Positions 36,324 through 45,981 are shown, counted from the first letter of the stretch. The stretch is DNA of 64,000 nucleotides from an uncultured Alphaproteobacteria bacterium (GCA_937892955.1 CALBKH010000005.1:87399-151398), one strand, 5' to 3'. The notes: generated by a model from the sequence alone, not told the origin. Program-made: numbers and translations.

Positions 36324-37727
36324 TCAGAAGACCTTTCCGGGATTGAGCAGGTTCTTCGGATCGAACGCCGCCTTGAGACGGCGCATCGCCTCGATCTCCA
36401 GGGCCGAGCGGGTGAGCCCCAGCCATTCCATCTTGGAAGTGCCGATGCCGTGCTCGGCCGAGACCGTTCCCCCGTACTCGCCGACGAGGCCGTAGACGAT
36501 GTCGCAGATTTCGTGCTTCGGCTGTTCGGCGGCGCTGCGGTCACGCGCCACGATGTGCAGGTTGCCGTCGCCGACGTGGCCGTAGAAGAGCGCCGCGACA
36601 TCGGGGATCGCGGCCCGCAACGCGGCGCGGCAGGCGGTGACGAAGGCGTCCATCCGGCCGATCGGCAGGCCGATGTCGAAGGGCACATGGGCGCCGAAGG
36701 TCCGGGGGAATTCGGAGACGGCGTCGCGGACGTCCCAGAACGATTTCAGGTCGCCGATCGAGCGGGCGACGACGGCATCGACGAGGAGCCCGTCCTCTGC
36801 CGTCGCCTCGAGGAAGGCGTCGAACTTGGCGCCGTCGTGGTCCTCGTCGGTGCCCTGGACTTCGATGAGCACATAGAACGGATGGCCCGCGGAAAGCGGC
36901 ATCCGTAGGCCCGGCGTGGTGGCGATCAGCTCCCAGTAGTCGGCCCACATCACCTCGAAGGCGGAGAGCATGGCACCGAGCTCCCGCCGCGCCCGCGACA
37001 GGAGATCGACGACCGCCGCGAAACTCTCGACGGCGCAGACGGCGGCCGAGGTGAAGACCGGCAGAGGCGCGAGCCTCAGCACCGCCCGGGTGACGATGCC
37101 GAGCGTGCCCTCCGAGCCGATGAAGGCCTGTTTGACGTCGTACCCGGCGTTGTTCTTGATCATCCGGTTGAGGCTGGTGATCACCGTGCCGTCGGCGAGC
37201 ACCACTTCGAGACCGAGCACCAGATTGCGCGTCATGCCGTAGCGGATCACCCGGTTGCCGCCGGCGTTGGTGGCGATGTTGCCGCCGATGGTGCAGGAGC
37301 CGCGGGCGCCGAGATCGAGCGGCATGTAGAGGCCGTGCTCGGCCGCCGCGGTCTGGACGGCCTCGAGCGGCGTGCCGGCGCGGACGGTGACGGTCGCTCC
37401 GGCGACGTCGATCTCCTCGATGCCGGTCAACCGTTCGAGCGACAGAGCGACAGCCCCGGCGATCGGCCGCGCCCCGCCGCACAGCCCGGTCATCCCGCCC
37501 TGCGGCACCACCGGTAGGTCGTGATGGTGGCAGATGCGCAGCGCCTCGGCGACGTCCGCGGTGGTGGCGGGGCGGAGGAGAGCGAGGGGACGGACGATCG
37601 AAAGTCCGCTCCAGTCGGTGAGGTACTTCTCCGGGATCGCTTCGCCGGGCGCGAAGGCGCGCGCGTCGAACGCTGCGGCCAGAGCGGCGATCGCAGCTTC
37701 GGGCGAGGTGGGTGAGGGGGGCGTCAT
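36324..37727 (-). CDS. FAD-binding oxidoreductase, D-lactate/glycolate dehydrogenase type
   Basis: A 467-residue flavoprotein of the VAO/GlcD family. The FAD-binding PCMH domain reads PVVPQGGMTGLCGGARP and GSCTIGGNIATNAGGNRVIRYG; the C-terminal FAD-oxidase domain has YGHVGDGNLHIVA, EHGIGTSKMEWL and the end DPKNLLNPGKVF. It oxidises a D-2-hydroxy acid to the 2-oxo acid and passes electrons onward. The start overlaps the stop of the upstream hydroxyacid dehydrogenase gene (ATGA). In this operon the likely substrate is the D-lactate, glycolate or similar acid released by the FAH-family hydrolase. Confidence 0.85.
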   Translation of the reverse strand: MTPPSPTSPEAAIAALAAAFDARAFAPGEAIPEKYLTDWSGLSIVRPLALLRPATTADVAEALRICHHHDLPVVPQGGMTGLCGGARPIAGAVALSLERLTGIEEIDVAGATVTVRAGTPLEAVQTAAAEHGLYMPLDLGARGSCTIGGNIATNAGGNRVIRYGMTRNLVLGLEVVLADGTVITSLNRMIKNNAGYDVKQAFIGSEGTLGIVTRAVLRLAPLPVFTSAAVCAVESFAAVVDLLSRARRELGAMLSAFEVMWADYWELIATTPGLRMPLSAGHPFYVLIEVQGTDEDHDGAKFDAFLEATAEDGLLVDAVVARSIGDLKSFWDVRDAVSEFPRTFGAHVPFDIGLPIGRMDAFVTACRAALRAAIPDVAALFYGHVGDGNLHIVARDRSAAEQPKHEICDIVYGLVGEYGGTVSAEHGIGTSKMEWLGLTRSALEIEAMRRLKAAFDPKNLLNPGKVF

Positions 37728-38704
37728 GCGGACCCGCCCGCCGCCGGGAGATGGGCGCATTCGGGGACCGGCGTCGTCACCTTGCCCTCGTCGAAGAAGC
37801 GGCGAAGGTTCTCGACCGTCAGATCGCCCATGGCGCGGCGGGTCTCCACCGTGGCGCTGCCGACGTGGGGCAGGAGGACGACGTTGTCGAGCGGGAAGAG
37901 TTCCGCCGGCACGTTCGGCTCGTTGGCGAAAACGTCGAGGCCGGCGGCGCCGAGGCGGCCGTCGAGGAGTGCGGCGACCAGTTCCTTCTCGTCGACGACG
38001 CTGCCTCGGGCGACGTTGATCAGTGTCCCCTCGGGTCCGAGGGCCTCGATCACGGCGCGGCCGATCAGCTTGTTCGTCGAGGCGCCGCCGGGGGTGATGA
38101 CGACGAGGAAGTCGACGTCGCCTGCCATCGCGACGAGGTCGGCGTAGTGGCGCCAGGGGACGTCGGTCCGTCGATTGCGGGTGTGATAGGCGATGTCGCA
38201 GTCGAAGGCGGCGGCGAGCTTGCGGGCGATGGTCTCGCCGATGCGGCCGAGGCCGACGATGCCGACCTTCTTGCCCTCGATCGACTGCGTCAGCGCCGCC
38301 GCGCCGAAGCCGGACCATTTGCCGGCCCTCACATAGGCATCGTCGCGGACGATGCGCCGCGACACCGCGAGCATGAGCGCGATGGCGGTGTTGGCGACGT
38401 CGGCGTTGAGGACGTTCGGCGTGTGGGTGACGGCGATGCCGCGCGCCGCCGCCGCCTTGGCGTCGATGGCGTCGTAGCCGACGCCGAAGCACGAGATGAC
38501 CTTCAGGTTCGGCAGGCGCGCCATGATCTCCGGCTTCAGCCCGTCGTGACCGTTGGTGGCGACCGCCTCGATCGCCGCGCCGTTCGCGGCGAGATAGGCC
38601 TCCCAGTCCGCCAGCTCGGCACCCTTGTCCACCACGAAGGCGTCTTCGAGGGCGGCGAGGACCCGCGGCGTGGTTCTTCCGACGAGCAACAGACGAGGCT
38701 TCAT
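37724..38704 (-). CDS. D-2-hydroxyacid dehydrogenase (GhrB-like)
   Basis: A 326-residue NAD(P)-dependent dehydrogenase: VGIVGLGRIGETIAR (nucleotide binding), LINVARGSVVDEKEL (catalytic Arg), the Glu in FANEPNVPAEL and LLPHVGSATVETR (catalytic His). Closest in pattern to glyoxylate/hydroxypyruvate reductases. It is coupled to the FAD oxidoreductase gene downstream and follows the FAH-family gene in the same direction. Confidence 0.85.
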   Translation of the reverse strand: MKPRLLLVGRTTPRVLAALEDAFVVDKGAELADWEAYLAANGAAIEAVATNGHDGLKPEIMARLPNLKVISCFGVGYDAIDAKAAAARGIAVTHTPNVLNADVANTAIALMLAVSRRIVRDDAYVRAGKWSGFGAAALTQSIEGKKVGIVGLGRIGETIARKLAAAFDCDIAYHTRNRRTDVPWRHYADLVAMAGDVDFLVVITPGGASTNKLIGRAVIEALGPEGTLINVARGSVVDEKELVAALLDGRLGAAGLDVFANEPNVPAELFPLDNVVLLPHVGSATVETRRAMGDLTVENLRRFFDEGKVTTPVPECAHLPAAGGSA

Positions 38705-38791
38705 GGGAGGGATCTTCCTTCCTCGGATCGGTCGGTGGGTGGCGCGGCCGCCGGAGATGTCGAAGACGCCGGCGGTCGCGAACCGGTCGTC

Positions 38792-39640
38792 TCAGTCGTC
38801 TGCGCGGACCCGCTGGCGCTGCGCGCCGAGGTTCTCGATGCCGAGTTCGATGACGTCGCCGGCCTTCAGGTAGACCGGCGTCGGCTTGATGCCCATGCCG
38901 ACGCCGGGCGGCGTACCGGTCGAGATCACGTCGCCGGGGTGGAGGGTGAAGAGGGTCGACAGGTGGGCGATGATCCGGGCGACGGTGAAGACCATCGTCT
39001 TCGTGCTGCCGGTCTGACGGCGTCGGCCGTTGACGTCGAGCCACATCGCGAGATTCTGCGGATCGGCGATCTCGTCGCGGGTGACCAGCCACGGGCCGGT
39101 CGGGCCGAAGGTGTCGCAGGACTTGCCCTTGGTCCACTGGCCGGAGAGCGCCGTCTGATAGGTGCGTTCGGAGACGTCGTTGATGACGCAGTAGCCGGCG
39201 ACGTGGGAGAGCGCGTCGGCCTCCGAGACGTATTTCGCCTTCTTGCCGATCACCACCCCGAGTTCGACCTCCCAGTCGGTGGTGGTCGAGCCACGCGGCA
39301 TCACCACGTCGTCGTTCGGGCCGACGACCGCCGAGGTCGCCTTCATGAACAGCACCGGATGGGCCGGCAGCGGCAGGTTCGATTCGGCGGCGTGGTCGGC
39401 GTAGTTGAGACCGATGCACATGAACTTGCCGATCGAGCCGACGCAGGCGCCGAGGCGCGGCGTCCCGGCGACCGCCGGCAGCGACGCCGGGTCGAGCGCG
39501 GCGAGGCGGGCGAGGCCCTCGTCGAGAAGAACGTCGCCGGCGATGTCGGCGACATGGGCGGAGAGGTCGCGCAGCGTGCCCGAGGCGTCGATCAGGCCGG
39601 GCTTCTCTTCCCCCGGGTTGCCGTAGCGGACGAGTTTCAT
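38792..39640 (-). CDS. fumarylacetoacetate hydrolase family protein (2,4-diketo-3-deoxy sugar acid hydrolase-like)
   Basis: A 282-residue hydrolase: CIGLNYADHAAESN, the Mg-binding WEVELGVVIGKKAKYVSE, and STGTPPGVGMGIKPTPVYLKAGD are the FAH-family marks. In the non-phosphorylative L-rhamnose/L-fucose route, proteins of exactly this type (LRA6) split 2,4-diketo-3-deoxy acids to pyruvate and a hydroxy acid, after oxidation by an SDR like the one at 41543. Gene order here (dehydratase, SDR, hydrolase, hydroxyacid oxidase) supports that role; ureidoglycolate lyase is an alternative. Confidence 0.83.
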   Translation of the reverse strand: MKLVRYGNPGEEKPGLIDASGTLRDLSAHVADIAGDVLLDEGLARLAALDPASLPAVAGTPRLGACVGSIGKFMCIGLNYADHAAESNLPLPAHPVLFMKATSAVVGPNDDVVMPRGSTTTDWEVELGVVIGKKAKYVSEADALSHVAGYCVINDVSERTYQTALSGQWTKGKSCDTFGPTGPWLVTRDEIADPQNLAMWLDVNGRRRQTGSTKTMVFTVARIIAHLSTLFTLHPGDVISTGTPPGVGMGIKPTPVYLKAGDVIELGIENLGAQRQRVRADD

Positions 39641-39693
39641 GTCGGTTGCCTTTCGAAGATCTCGGATGTCGGCCTCGGATCGGCCGGTTCGGG

Positions 39694-41493
39694 TCAGTGG
39701 TTGTCGCGCGGCATGTGGCGTGCGGCGATGTCGCGGTAGCAGTCCGAGCCCCGCAGCGTCATGCCGCGGGAGAAGGGCTCGACCCGCTCGCGGAAGATCT
39801 CCTGCCATGGCGACTGGGAGGCGGGAACGGGGAAGCCGCCACGGGCCGCGAGCGCCTCGCGGCGCCGCGCGATCTCGTCGTCCGGAACGAGCATGTCGAC
39901 GACGCCCTTCTTCAGGTCGATGCGGACCCGATCGCCGGTCGTGAGAAGCGCCAGACCGCCGCCGTCCGCCGCTTCCGGCGAGGCGTTGAGGATCGACGGC
40001 GAGCCGGAGGTTCCCGACTGCCGGCCGTCGCCGACACAGGCGAGCATGGTGATGCCCTTCTCGATGAGGTAGGACGGCGGCCGCATGTTGACGACCTCGG
40101 CGCCGCCCGGATAGCCGATCGGCCCGGCGCCGCGCATGACCAGGATGCAGGTCTCGTCGATGGCGAGGCTCGGGTCGTCGATGCGGGCGTGGAAGTCCTC
40201 CGGCCCTTCGAAGACCACGGCGCGGCCTTCGAAGGCGTCCGGGTCGGCGGGATTCTCGAGATAGCGGGCGCGGAACTCGTCGGAGACCACCGACATCTTC
40301 ATGATGGCGCTGTCGAAGAGATTGCCCTTGAGATTGACGAACCCGGCCTTCGTCTTCATCGGCGTGGCGAAGGGGCGGATCACCTCGGTGTTGCGGATCG
40401 TCGCGCCTGCGCAGTTCTCGCCGATCGTCCGGCCGTTGGCGGTGAGCGCGTCGGGATGGGGCAGGCGCCCGGCGCGGATCAACTCGCCGACCACCGCCGG
40501 CACGCCGCCGGCCCGGTGATAGTCTTCGCCGAGGTATTCGCCTGCCGGCTGGAGATTGACCAGCAGCGGCACGTCGCCGCCGATCCGCTGCCAGTCGTCG
40601 TTGTCGAGCGCGACGCCGGCGAGACGGGCGACGCCGTTGAGGTGGATCGGCGCATTGGTCGAGCCGCCGATCGCCGAGTTGACGACGATGGCGTTCTCGA
40701 AGGCCTCGCGGGTCATGATGCGCGAGGGTTTCAGATCCTCGTGCACCATGTCGACGATGCGCTTGCCCGTCGCATAGGCCATCTGGCCGCGCTCGCGATA
40801 GGCGGCGGGGATGGCGGCCGAACCCGGCAACTGCATGCCCAGCGCCTCGGCGAGCGAGTTCATCGTCGTGGCGGTACCCATGGTCGAGCAGTAGCCGACC
40901 GACGTCGTCGACGAGGCGACGAGGTCGAGGAAGCCGGCGTCGTCGATCTCGCCGGCGGCGTGGAGCTCGCGCGCCTTCCACACGATGGTGCCCGATCCCG
41001 TCCGCTTGCCGTCGTACCAGCCGTTCAGCATCGGGCCGACGGAGAAGGCGATCGCCGGAATGTCGACGGTCGCCGCGGCCATCAGCAGGGCGGGGGTGGT
41101 CTTGTCGCAGCCGATGTTGAGGACGACGCCGTCGATCGGATAGCCGAACAGGCTCTCCACCAACGACAGATAGGCGAGGTTGCGATCGAGCATCGCCGTC
41201 GGCCGCTTGCCGGTCTCCTGGATCGGATGGACCGGGATCTCCAGCGGCACGCCGCCGGCGGCGATGATGCCGTCGCGCAACCGCTTGGTCAGCTCGATGT
41301 GGTGGCGGTTGCAGGGGGAGAGATCGGAGCCGGTCTGGGCGATGCCGATGATCGGGTTGCCGCCCTGCAACTCCTCGCGGGTCAGGCCGTAGTTGAGATA
41401 GCGCTCGAGGTAGAGCGCCGTCATCTCCCGGTCGTGGGGATTGTCGAACCACTGCCGCGAACGCAGCTTCGCCGGATCTTTCTTCTGGGTCAT
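39694..41493 (-). CDS. IlvD/Edd-family sugar-acid dehydratase (D-xylonate / L-arabonate dehydratase-like)
   Basis: A 599-residue [Fe-S] dehydratase. The N terminus [20 protein letters not shown], the first Cys in [31 protein letters not shown] (second Cys), [20 protein letters not shown] (third Cys) and [20 protein letters not shown] closely match Caulobacter D-xylonate dehydratase XylD and the L-arabonate/galactonate group. It would turn an aldonate into a 2-keto-3-deoxy acid in the cytoplasm. It sits between the SDR (41543) and the FAH hydrolase (38792), so the three likely act in sequence. Confidence 0.87.
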   Translation of the reverse strand: MTQKKDPAKLRSRQWFDNPHDREMTALYLERYLNYGLTREELQGGNPIIGIAQTGSDLSPCNRHHIELTKRLRDGIIAAGGVPLEIPVHPIQETGKRPTAMLDRNLAYLSLVESLFGYPIDGVVLNIGCDKTTPALLMAAATVDIPAIAFSVGPMLNGWYDGKRTGSGTIVWKARELHAAGEIDDAGFLDLVASSTTSVGYCSTMGTATTMNSLAEALGMQLPGSAAIPAAYRERGQMAYATGKRIVDMVHEDLKPSRIMTREAFENAIVVNSAIGGSTNAPIHLNGVARLAGVALDNDDWQRIGGDVPLLVNLQPAGEYLGEDYHRAGGVPAVVGELIRAGRLPHPDALTANGRTIGENCAGATIRNTEVIRPFATPMKTKAGFVNLKGNLFDSAIMKMSVVSDEFRARYLENPADPDAFEGRAVVFEGPEDFHARIDDPSLAIDETCILVMRGAGPIGYPGGAEVVNMRPPSYLIEKGITMLACVGDGRQSGTSGSPSILNASPEAADGGGLALLTTGDRVRIDLKKGVVDMLVPDDEIARRREALAARGGFPVPASQSPWQEIFRERVEPFSRGMTLRGSDCYRDIAARHMPRDNH

Positions 41494-41542
41494 GACAGTC
41501 GACCTTCGGATGGGGAGTGGACCACGGGTGATGCCGGCGACG

Positions 41543-42292
41543 TCAGCCGGACCAGCCGCCGTCGATGATGCAGGCCTGGCCGGTGGTGAAGGCGCTCTCG
41601 TCGGAGGCGAGGTAGACGGCGAGCGCGGCGATCTCCTCGGCGCGGCCGATGCGGCCCATCGGCTGGCGAGCGACGAAAGCCTTCATCGCCGCCTCGTAGT
41701 CACCGGTGGCGCGCAGGCGGTCGTGCAGCGACGGGCTCTCGACCGTACCGGGGCAGATGGCGTTGCAGCGTACGCCGGTGGTGACGAAGTCGCGAGCGAT
41801 CGACTTGGTCAAGCCGATCACCGCCGCCTTGGTGGTGCCGTAGATGAAGCGGTTGGGCGCGCCGACGATCGAGGACGCCACCGACGACATGTTGACGATC
41901 GAGCCGACGCCGCGTTCGACCATGCCGGGCAGCGCCGCGCGGATGGTGCGCAGCATCGAACGGACGTTGAGATCGAAGCCGAAGTCCCACTCCTCGTCGG
42001 TGCAGTCGAGGATGGTGCCGGCGTGGACGAAGCCGGCACAGTTGAAGAGCACGTCGGGGGTGGCACGCGCCACGCCCTCCTTCACCGACGCGTCGGAGCG
42101 CGCATCGAGCACGAAGGTCTCGATACCGGGATGGCCGAGCCCGGCGAGTTCGGCGAGCGTCTTGTCGTTGATGTCGGTGGCGAAGACCTTCGCCCCTTCC
42201 TCCGCCATGGCGATCACGGTGGCCCGGCCGATCCCCTGACCGGCCGCGGTGGCGAGAACCCGCTTGCCTTCGAGCCTCGGTTTCGTACCCAT
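41543..42292 (-). CDS. SDR-family dehydrogenase, 2-keto-3-deoxy-L-fuconate/rhamnonate dehydrogenase-like
   Basis: A 249-residue short-chain dehydrogenase with the N-terminal signature [24 protein letters not shown] ([10 protein letters not shown]), catalytic Ser in [21 protein letters not shown] and [12 protein letters not shown]. This subgroup (DHRS6-like, LRA5) oxidises 2-keto-3-deoxy sugar acids to diketo acids, and the neighbouring FAH hydrolase would act on the product. NAD preference is suggested by the acidic residue after beta-2 (ATDIND). Confidence 0.83.
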   Translation of the reverse strand: MGTKPRLEGKRVLATAAGQGIGRATVIAMAEEGAKVFATDINDKTLAELAGLGHPGIETFVLDARSDASVKEGVARATPDVLFNCAGFVHAGTILDCTDEEWDFGFDLNVRSMLRTIRAALPGMVERGVGSIVNMSSVASSIVGAPNRFIYGTTKAAVIGLTKSIARDFVTTGVRCNAICPGTVESPSLHDRLRATGDYEAAMKAFVARQPMGRIGRAEEIAALAVYLASDESAFTTGQACIIDGGWSG

Positions 42293-42391
42293 GATCTCTT
42301 CCCCTTCGCCGATGGCGTTCGTCTGTCGAATTATCTCGTGCGCGCCGCGTCGGCCGACCGTCTCGATCGCGATCGACGTCGGCCGGCCCGC

Positions 42392-43390
42392 TCACACGGT
42401 TCGCGGCCGGTCGTCCTCGATGTGGATGCGGATGATCTCCGCGAAACTCTCTTCCGCCGTGAACCCGAGCGACCGAGCGGCCACCGGATCGAAATCGCGC
42501 GGCCAGCCGCCGACGATGCGGGCGATGCGTTCGTCGGGCACGCGGCGGATCAGCTTCACCGCCGCCTCGCCGGCGACGGCGCGTAGCGCCTCGATCTGTT
42601 CGGCGACGGTGCAGGACACCCCCGGCATGGCGAGGCTGCGCCGCCCGGCGAGGCGGGCCGTGTCGAGCGTCGCGGCGTGGGTGAGGAAACGGGCGGCCGA
42701 GCGCGGCGAGGCGTGCCAGTGGCGCACCGTGTCGGCGACCGGCAGGATCGCCTCCTGTCCGTTCAGCGGCTCGCGGATGATGCCGGAGAAGAAGGACGAA
42801 GCGGCGAGGTTCGGCTTGCCCGGGCGCACGCAGATGGTCGGCAGGCGGATCGAGATTCCGTCGACGAATCCCTTTCGCGAATAGTCGGCGAGAAGCAGTT
42901 CGGTCATCGCCTTCTGGGCGCCGTAGGAGGTTTGCGGCGCGGTGAGGAAGTCGTCGCCGATCTTCTCCGGGAACGGCGGGCCGTAGACCGCGATCGACGA
43001 GGCGAAGACGACGCGCGGCACATAGGCGCCGCCGCTCGCGAGGTGTTCGGCGCGGAGCGCCTCGAAGAGGTGCCAGGAGCCGCGGGCGTTGACGTCCCAT
43101 CCCTTGTCGAAATTCGCCTCCGCGTCGCCGGAGACGATCGCCGCCAGATGGAAGACGACGTCGGGCCGCAGCACCGCGAGGCGGGTCGCCTCCGCCGGAT
43201 CGGCGATGGTCCCGGTGAGGGCGCGGACGGGGATGGGGGCCTCCATGCCCGTCGCTTCGACGAGGTCGTGGAGCACGAGTTCGCCGATCGGCCGGCCGAT
43301 CCCCTCGGCGGCGAGGCGCCCGGCGAGCTTGCGGCCGATCATGCCGGCGCCGCCGAGTACGAGAACCCGGATCGTGTCGTTCCCCGTCAT
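42392..43390 (-). CDS. denD: NAD-dependent epimerase-fold dehydrogenase, D-erythronate dehydrogenase-like
   Basis: A 332-residue extended SDR: VLVLGGAGMIGRKLAGRL (nucleotide binding), VVFHLAAIVSGDAEANFDKG, VFASSIAVYGPPFP (catalytic Ser) and YGAQKAMTELLLADY (YxxxK). The blocks FDKGWDVNARGSWHLFEALR and SIRLPTICVRPGKPNLAASSFFS are those of DenD, which oxidises D-erythronate at C2 in the tetronate pathway. Its ATG overlaps the stop of the next-upstream hydroxyacid dehydrogenase gene. The partner kinase and decarboxylase of that pathway are not in the window. Confidence 0.8.
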   Translation of the reverse strand: MTGNDTIRVLVLGGAGMIGRKLAGRLAAEGIGRPIGELVLHDLVEATGMEAPIPVRALTGTIADPAEATRLAVLRPDVVFHLAAIVSGDAEANFDKGWDVNARGSWHLFEALRAEHLASGGAYVPRVVFASSIAVYGPPFPEKIGDDFLTAPQTSYGAQKAMTELLLADYSRKGFVDGISIRLPTICVRPGKPNLAASSFFSGIIREPLNGQEAILPVADTVRHWHASPRSAARFLTHAATLDTARLAGRRSLAMPGVSCTVAEQIEALRAVAGEAAVKLIRRVPDERIARIVGGWPRDFDPVAARSLGFTAEESFAEIIRIHIEDDRPRTV

Positions 43391-44271
43391 CGGCCGATTC
43401 CGTTCAGTTCGAGGAGTTCGAGATAGATGCCGGAATGGTCCTCGTCGGCGCCGTCGAGGTCGCGGACGAAACGTTCGAAGCGGGCCCGCATCTGTTCGGT
43501 CAGCGGCAACGTCAGGCCGCAGGCGCTCGCCGCCTCGAGGGCGTTGACGATGTCCTTCAACTGGTTGATCGACCGGCCGCCGGGCACGAAATTGCCGGTG
43601 GTCATGCGCTCGCCGTGCTGTTGGAGAACGATCGAATCGGCGAAACCGCCCTTGAGGGCGAGCCGCACCGCCGCCGGATCGCCGCCGCCCTTCTCGACCA
43701 GCAGCATCGCCTCGGCGACGACGCCGATGGTCACCGCGACGATCGCCTGATTGGCGAGCTTGGCGAGCTGGCCGGCGCCGTGCGGGCCGACCCGCACCGG
43801 CCGCCCCATCGCCGCGAGGACCGGTCGCACCGTCTCGATCACCGCCGCATCTCCGCCGGCCATGATGGCGAGGCTCGCCGCTTCCGCGCCCTTCGTCCCG
43901 CCGGAGACCGGGGCGTCGACATGGCCGATGCCCATCGCCGCCAGCCGAGCCGCGTGGTCGCGGGCCTCGGTGGGCTTCACCGAGCTCATGTCGACGACGA
44001 CGGCACCCGCGCGCATCGCCGCGGCGACACCCTGGGCGAAGAGGAGGTCGTCGACCGAGGCGCCGTTGGACAACATGGTGACCACCACGTCGGCGTCGGC
44101 GACAGCGTCGGTCGGCGTGGCGGCGACGGTGACGCCGAAAGCGCGCAACGGCTCGGCTTTCTCGGCGCTGCGGTTCCAGGCCGTCACCGGGAAGCCTGCC
44201 TTCGCCAGATTGGCGGCCATCGGCGCGCCCATCAGGCCGGTTCCGAGAAAGGCGACGTGCGGTCGGGTCAT
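43387..44271 (-). CDS. NAD(P)-dependent beta-hydroxyacid dehydrogenase (GarR/LtnD-like)
   Basis: A 294-residue 3-hydroxyisobutyrate dehydrogenase-family enzyme: VAFLGTGLMGAPMAANLAK (cofactor), DAPVSGGTKGAE (substrate-binding), GQLAKLANQAIVA (catalytic Lys) and KDIVNALEAA. Members reduce tartronate semialdehyde or oxidise L-threonate and similar acids. Co-translated with denD, so a C4 sugar acid is a sensible guess. The gene at 51080 is a distant paralogue. Confidence 0.83.
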   Translation of the reverse strand: MTRPHVAFLGTGLMGAPMAANLAKAGFPVTAWNRSAEKAEPLRAFGVTVAATPTDAVADADVVVTMLSNGASVDDLLFAQGVAAAMRAGAVVVDMSSVKPTEARDHAARLAAMGIGHVDAPVSGGTKGAEAASLAIMAGGDAAVIETVRPVLAAMGRPVRVGPHGAGQLAKLANQAIVAVTIGVVAEAMLLVEKGGGDPAAVRLALKGGFADSIVLQQHGERMTTGNFVPGGRSINQLKDIVNALEAASACGLTLPLTEQMRARFERFVRDLDGADEDHSGIYLELLELNGIGR

Positions 44272-44285
44272 GGTCGGGTCACCGA

Positions 44286-45053
44286 TCAGAGGGAGGCCGT
44301 GATGCCGCCGTCGACATGGAGGACGTGGCCGTTGACGAAGGAGGAGCCGGATCCGACGAGGAAGACCGCCGCGGCGACCAGTTCCTCGACCTCGCCCCAG
44401 CGCCCCGCAGGGGTACGCTTCTCCAGCCAGGCGGTGAAGTCCGGATCTTCCACGAGGGCGCGGTTGAGCGGCGTCTTGAAGTAGCCGGGCGCGATGGCGT
44501 TGACCTGGATGCCGTATTTCGCCCAGTCGGTCGCCATGCCGCGCGTCAGGTTGCGGATCGCGCCTTTGGTGGCGGTGTAGGGGGCGATGCCGGGACGCGC
44601 CAATTCGCTCTGCACCGAGGCGATGTTGACGATCTTGCCGGCGCGCCGCGGGATCATCCGCCGCGCCACCGCCTTGCCGACCAGGAAGGCGCTGGTGACG
44701 TTGGTGCGCAGCAGCAGATCCCATTTGTCGTCGGGATAGTCCTCGAGCGGCGTCCGGTATTGCATGCCGGCGTTGTTGATCAGGATGTCGATCGGGGTCT
44801 CCGCCTCGATCCGCTCGATCGCCTCGTTCACCGCCGTGGCGTCGGTGACGTCGAAGGCGGCGACGCTCACCTCGGCGCCGTCCTCGCGCAGGCTCGCCGC
44901 GGCGGCCTCGAGGCGCTCGCGGTCGCGGCCGTTGACGACGACGCGGGCGCCGTGGGCCGCCAGGCCGCGCGCCAGGGTGAAGCCGATCCCCATGCTCGAG
45001 CCGGTCACCAGTGCGGTGCGGCCGCTCAGATCGAAATATCCGGAGATGGTCAT
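44286..45053 (-). CDS. gluconate 5-dehydrogenase-like SDR
   Basis: A 255-residue short-chain dehydrogenase: LVTGSSMGIGFTLARGLA, INNAGMQYRTP, VNIASVQSELARPGI (Ser), YTATKGAI and NGHVLHVDGGI. Highly similar in architecture to the SDR at 28707 and to IdnO/Gno, which reduce 5-ketogluconate to gluconate; with idnD in the same island an L-idonate to D-gluconate route is possible. It is the first metabolic gene after the GntR gene at 45078. Confidence 0.82.
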   Translation of the reverse strand: MTISGYFDLSGRTALVTGSSMGIGFTLARGLAAHGARVVVNGRDRERLEAAAASLREDGAEVSVAAFDVTDATAVNEAIERIEAETPIDILINNAGMQYRTPLEDYPDDKWDLLLRTNVTSAFLVGKAVARRMIPRRAGKIVNIASVQSELARPGIAPYTATKGAIRNLTRGMATDWAKYGIQVNAIAPGYFKTPLNRALVEDPDFTAWLEKRTPAGRWGEVEELVAAAVFLVGSGSSFVNGHVLHVDGGITASL

Positions 45054-45077
45054 CCGCCACTCACTCCAAGCATCGGG

Positions 45078-45752
45078 TCAGGCGGGGATCTTCTGGCGGC
45101 GCAGGTCTTCGCGCAGCGTCTGGAGATGGCTCTCCAGGGCGCGGCAGCAGGCCTTGGCGTCACGGGTGATGGCCGCCTGCAGGATCGCCTCGTGCTCGGG
45201 CAGCGTCTCCTCGCGGAAACCGGCCGAATCGAGGGTCAGCACCACCTGCTGGCGAAAACGCTCGTAGATGTTGCGATGGGTCTGGCGCAGCGTCTCGGAC
45301 GGGCAGGCCGACAGGAGCGTGTCGTGGAACTCCCAGTCCACCCGGGTCCACATGCCGATGTACTGGGTCAGATCGCTCGTCGCCCGCATCTTGGTCTCGA
45401 GGTGGGCGAGTTTGTAGTGGGCGGCGTTCAGCCGCGCTTCCCATTCGATGTCCCCGAACTCGATCGCCTGCCGAGCGCCTTCGCACTCCAACAGGATGCG
45501 CAACTGCATCAGTTCGGTCAGCCGCCGCTCGGAGGCACGCGGCACGTGGAACCCGCGCTGCTCCTCCTGTTCGAGCAGATGTTCGTGGGACAGGCGCAGG
45601 AACACCTCGCGCATGGCGCTGGCCGAGATGCCGAATTCGTCCTTGTGGAGATCGGGTCGCAGCTTCTGGCCGCCTGCGAATCCGCCGGCCATCAGACGCC
45701 GTTTGATGATCCGGTAAGCGGACGACGGCGTCATGTCGTTCTCGTCGATCAT
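45078..45752 (-). CDS. GntR-family (FCD) transcriptional regulator of the sugar-acid/TRAP genes
   Basis: A 224-residue regulator. The winged helix shows LHKDEFGISASAMREVFLRLSHEHLLEQEEQ divided as recognition helix GISASAMREVFLRLS and wing; the FCD domain carries the His/Asp pattern (WEFHDTLLSACPSE, PEHEAILQAAITRD). The start at 45752 is used, since upstream in-frame residues are not conserved. It is divergent from dctP with two AT-rich palindromic words between, so it probably represses both the TRAP operon and the minus-strand catabolic genes until a sugar acid binds. Confidence 0.84.
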   Translation of the reverse strand: MIDENDMTPSSAYRIIKRRLMAGGFAGGQKLRPDLHKDEFGISASAMREVFLRLSHEHLLEQEEQRGFHVPRASERRLTELMQLRILLECEGARQAIEFGDIEWEARLNAAHYKLAHLETKMRATSDLTQYIGMWTRVDWEFHDTLLSACPSETLRQTHRNIYERFRQQVVLTLDSAGFREETLPEHEAILQAAITRDAKACCRALESHLQTLREDLRRQKIPA

Positions 45753-45830
45753 CGAAATCCTCCATGCGCCGCGCCTGCCCGTCGGCCGCTCGACCCGGGT
45801 ACGATACAAGCAGCTTTCGAGAAGTCCAAC

Positions 45831-45862
45831 GAATTTTAAAATTCATCGGAATTTAAAAGTTC
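45831..45862. promoter_or_regulatory. candidate GntR operator pair upstream of dctP
   Basis: GAATTTTAAAATTC (45831-45844) is a perfect 14-bp palindrome, followed after 3 bp by the related GGAATTTAAAAGTTC (45848-45862). They lie 79 bp from the gntR start and ~120-150 bp from dctP. Two copies side by side suit cooperative binding by a dimeric regulator. Confidence 0.62.
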
Positions 45863-45981
45863 GGCTTGTTTGCGGAAAAATTGGACGTTAAGGTCCCGGC
45901 TGCTGCGGAAAGGTCGCGGCAGGGAGAAAACGCCACGGCGCGACAAGAATCCGGCGCCGGCCAATCAGGAGGAAAGAGCCC

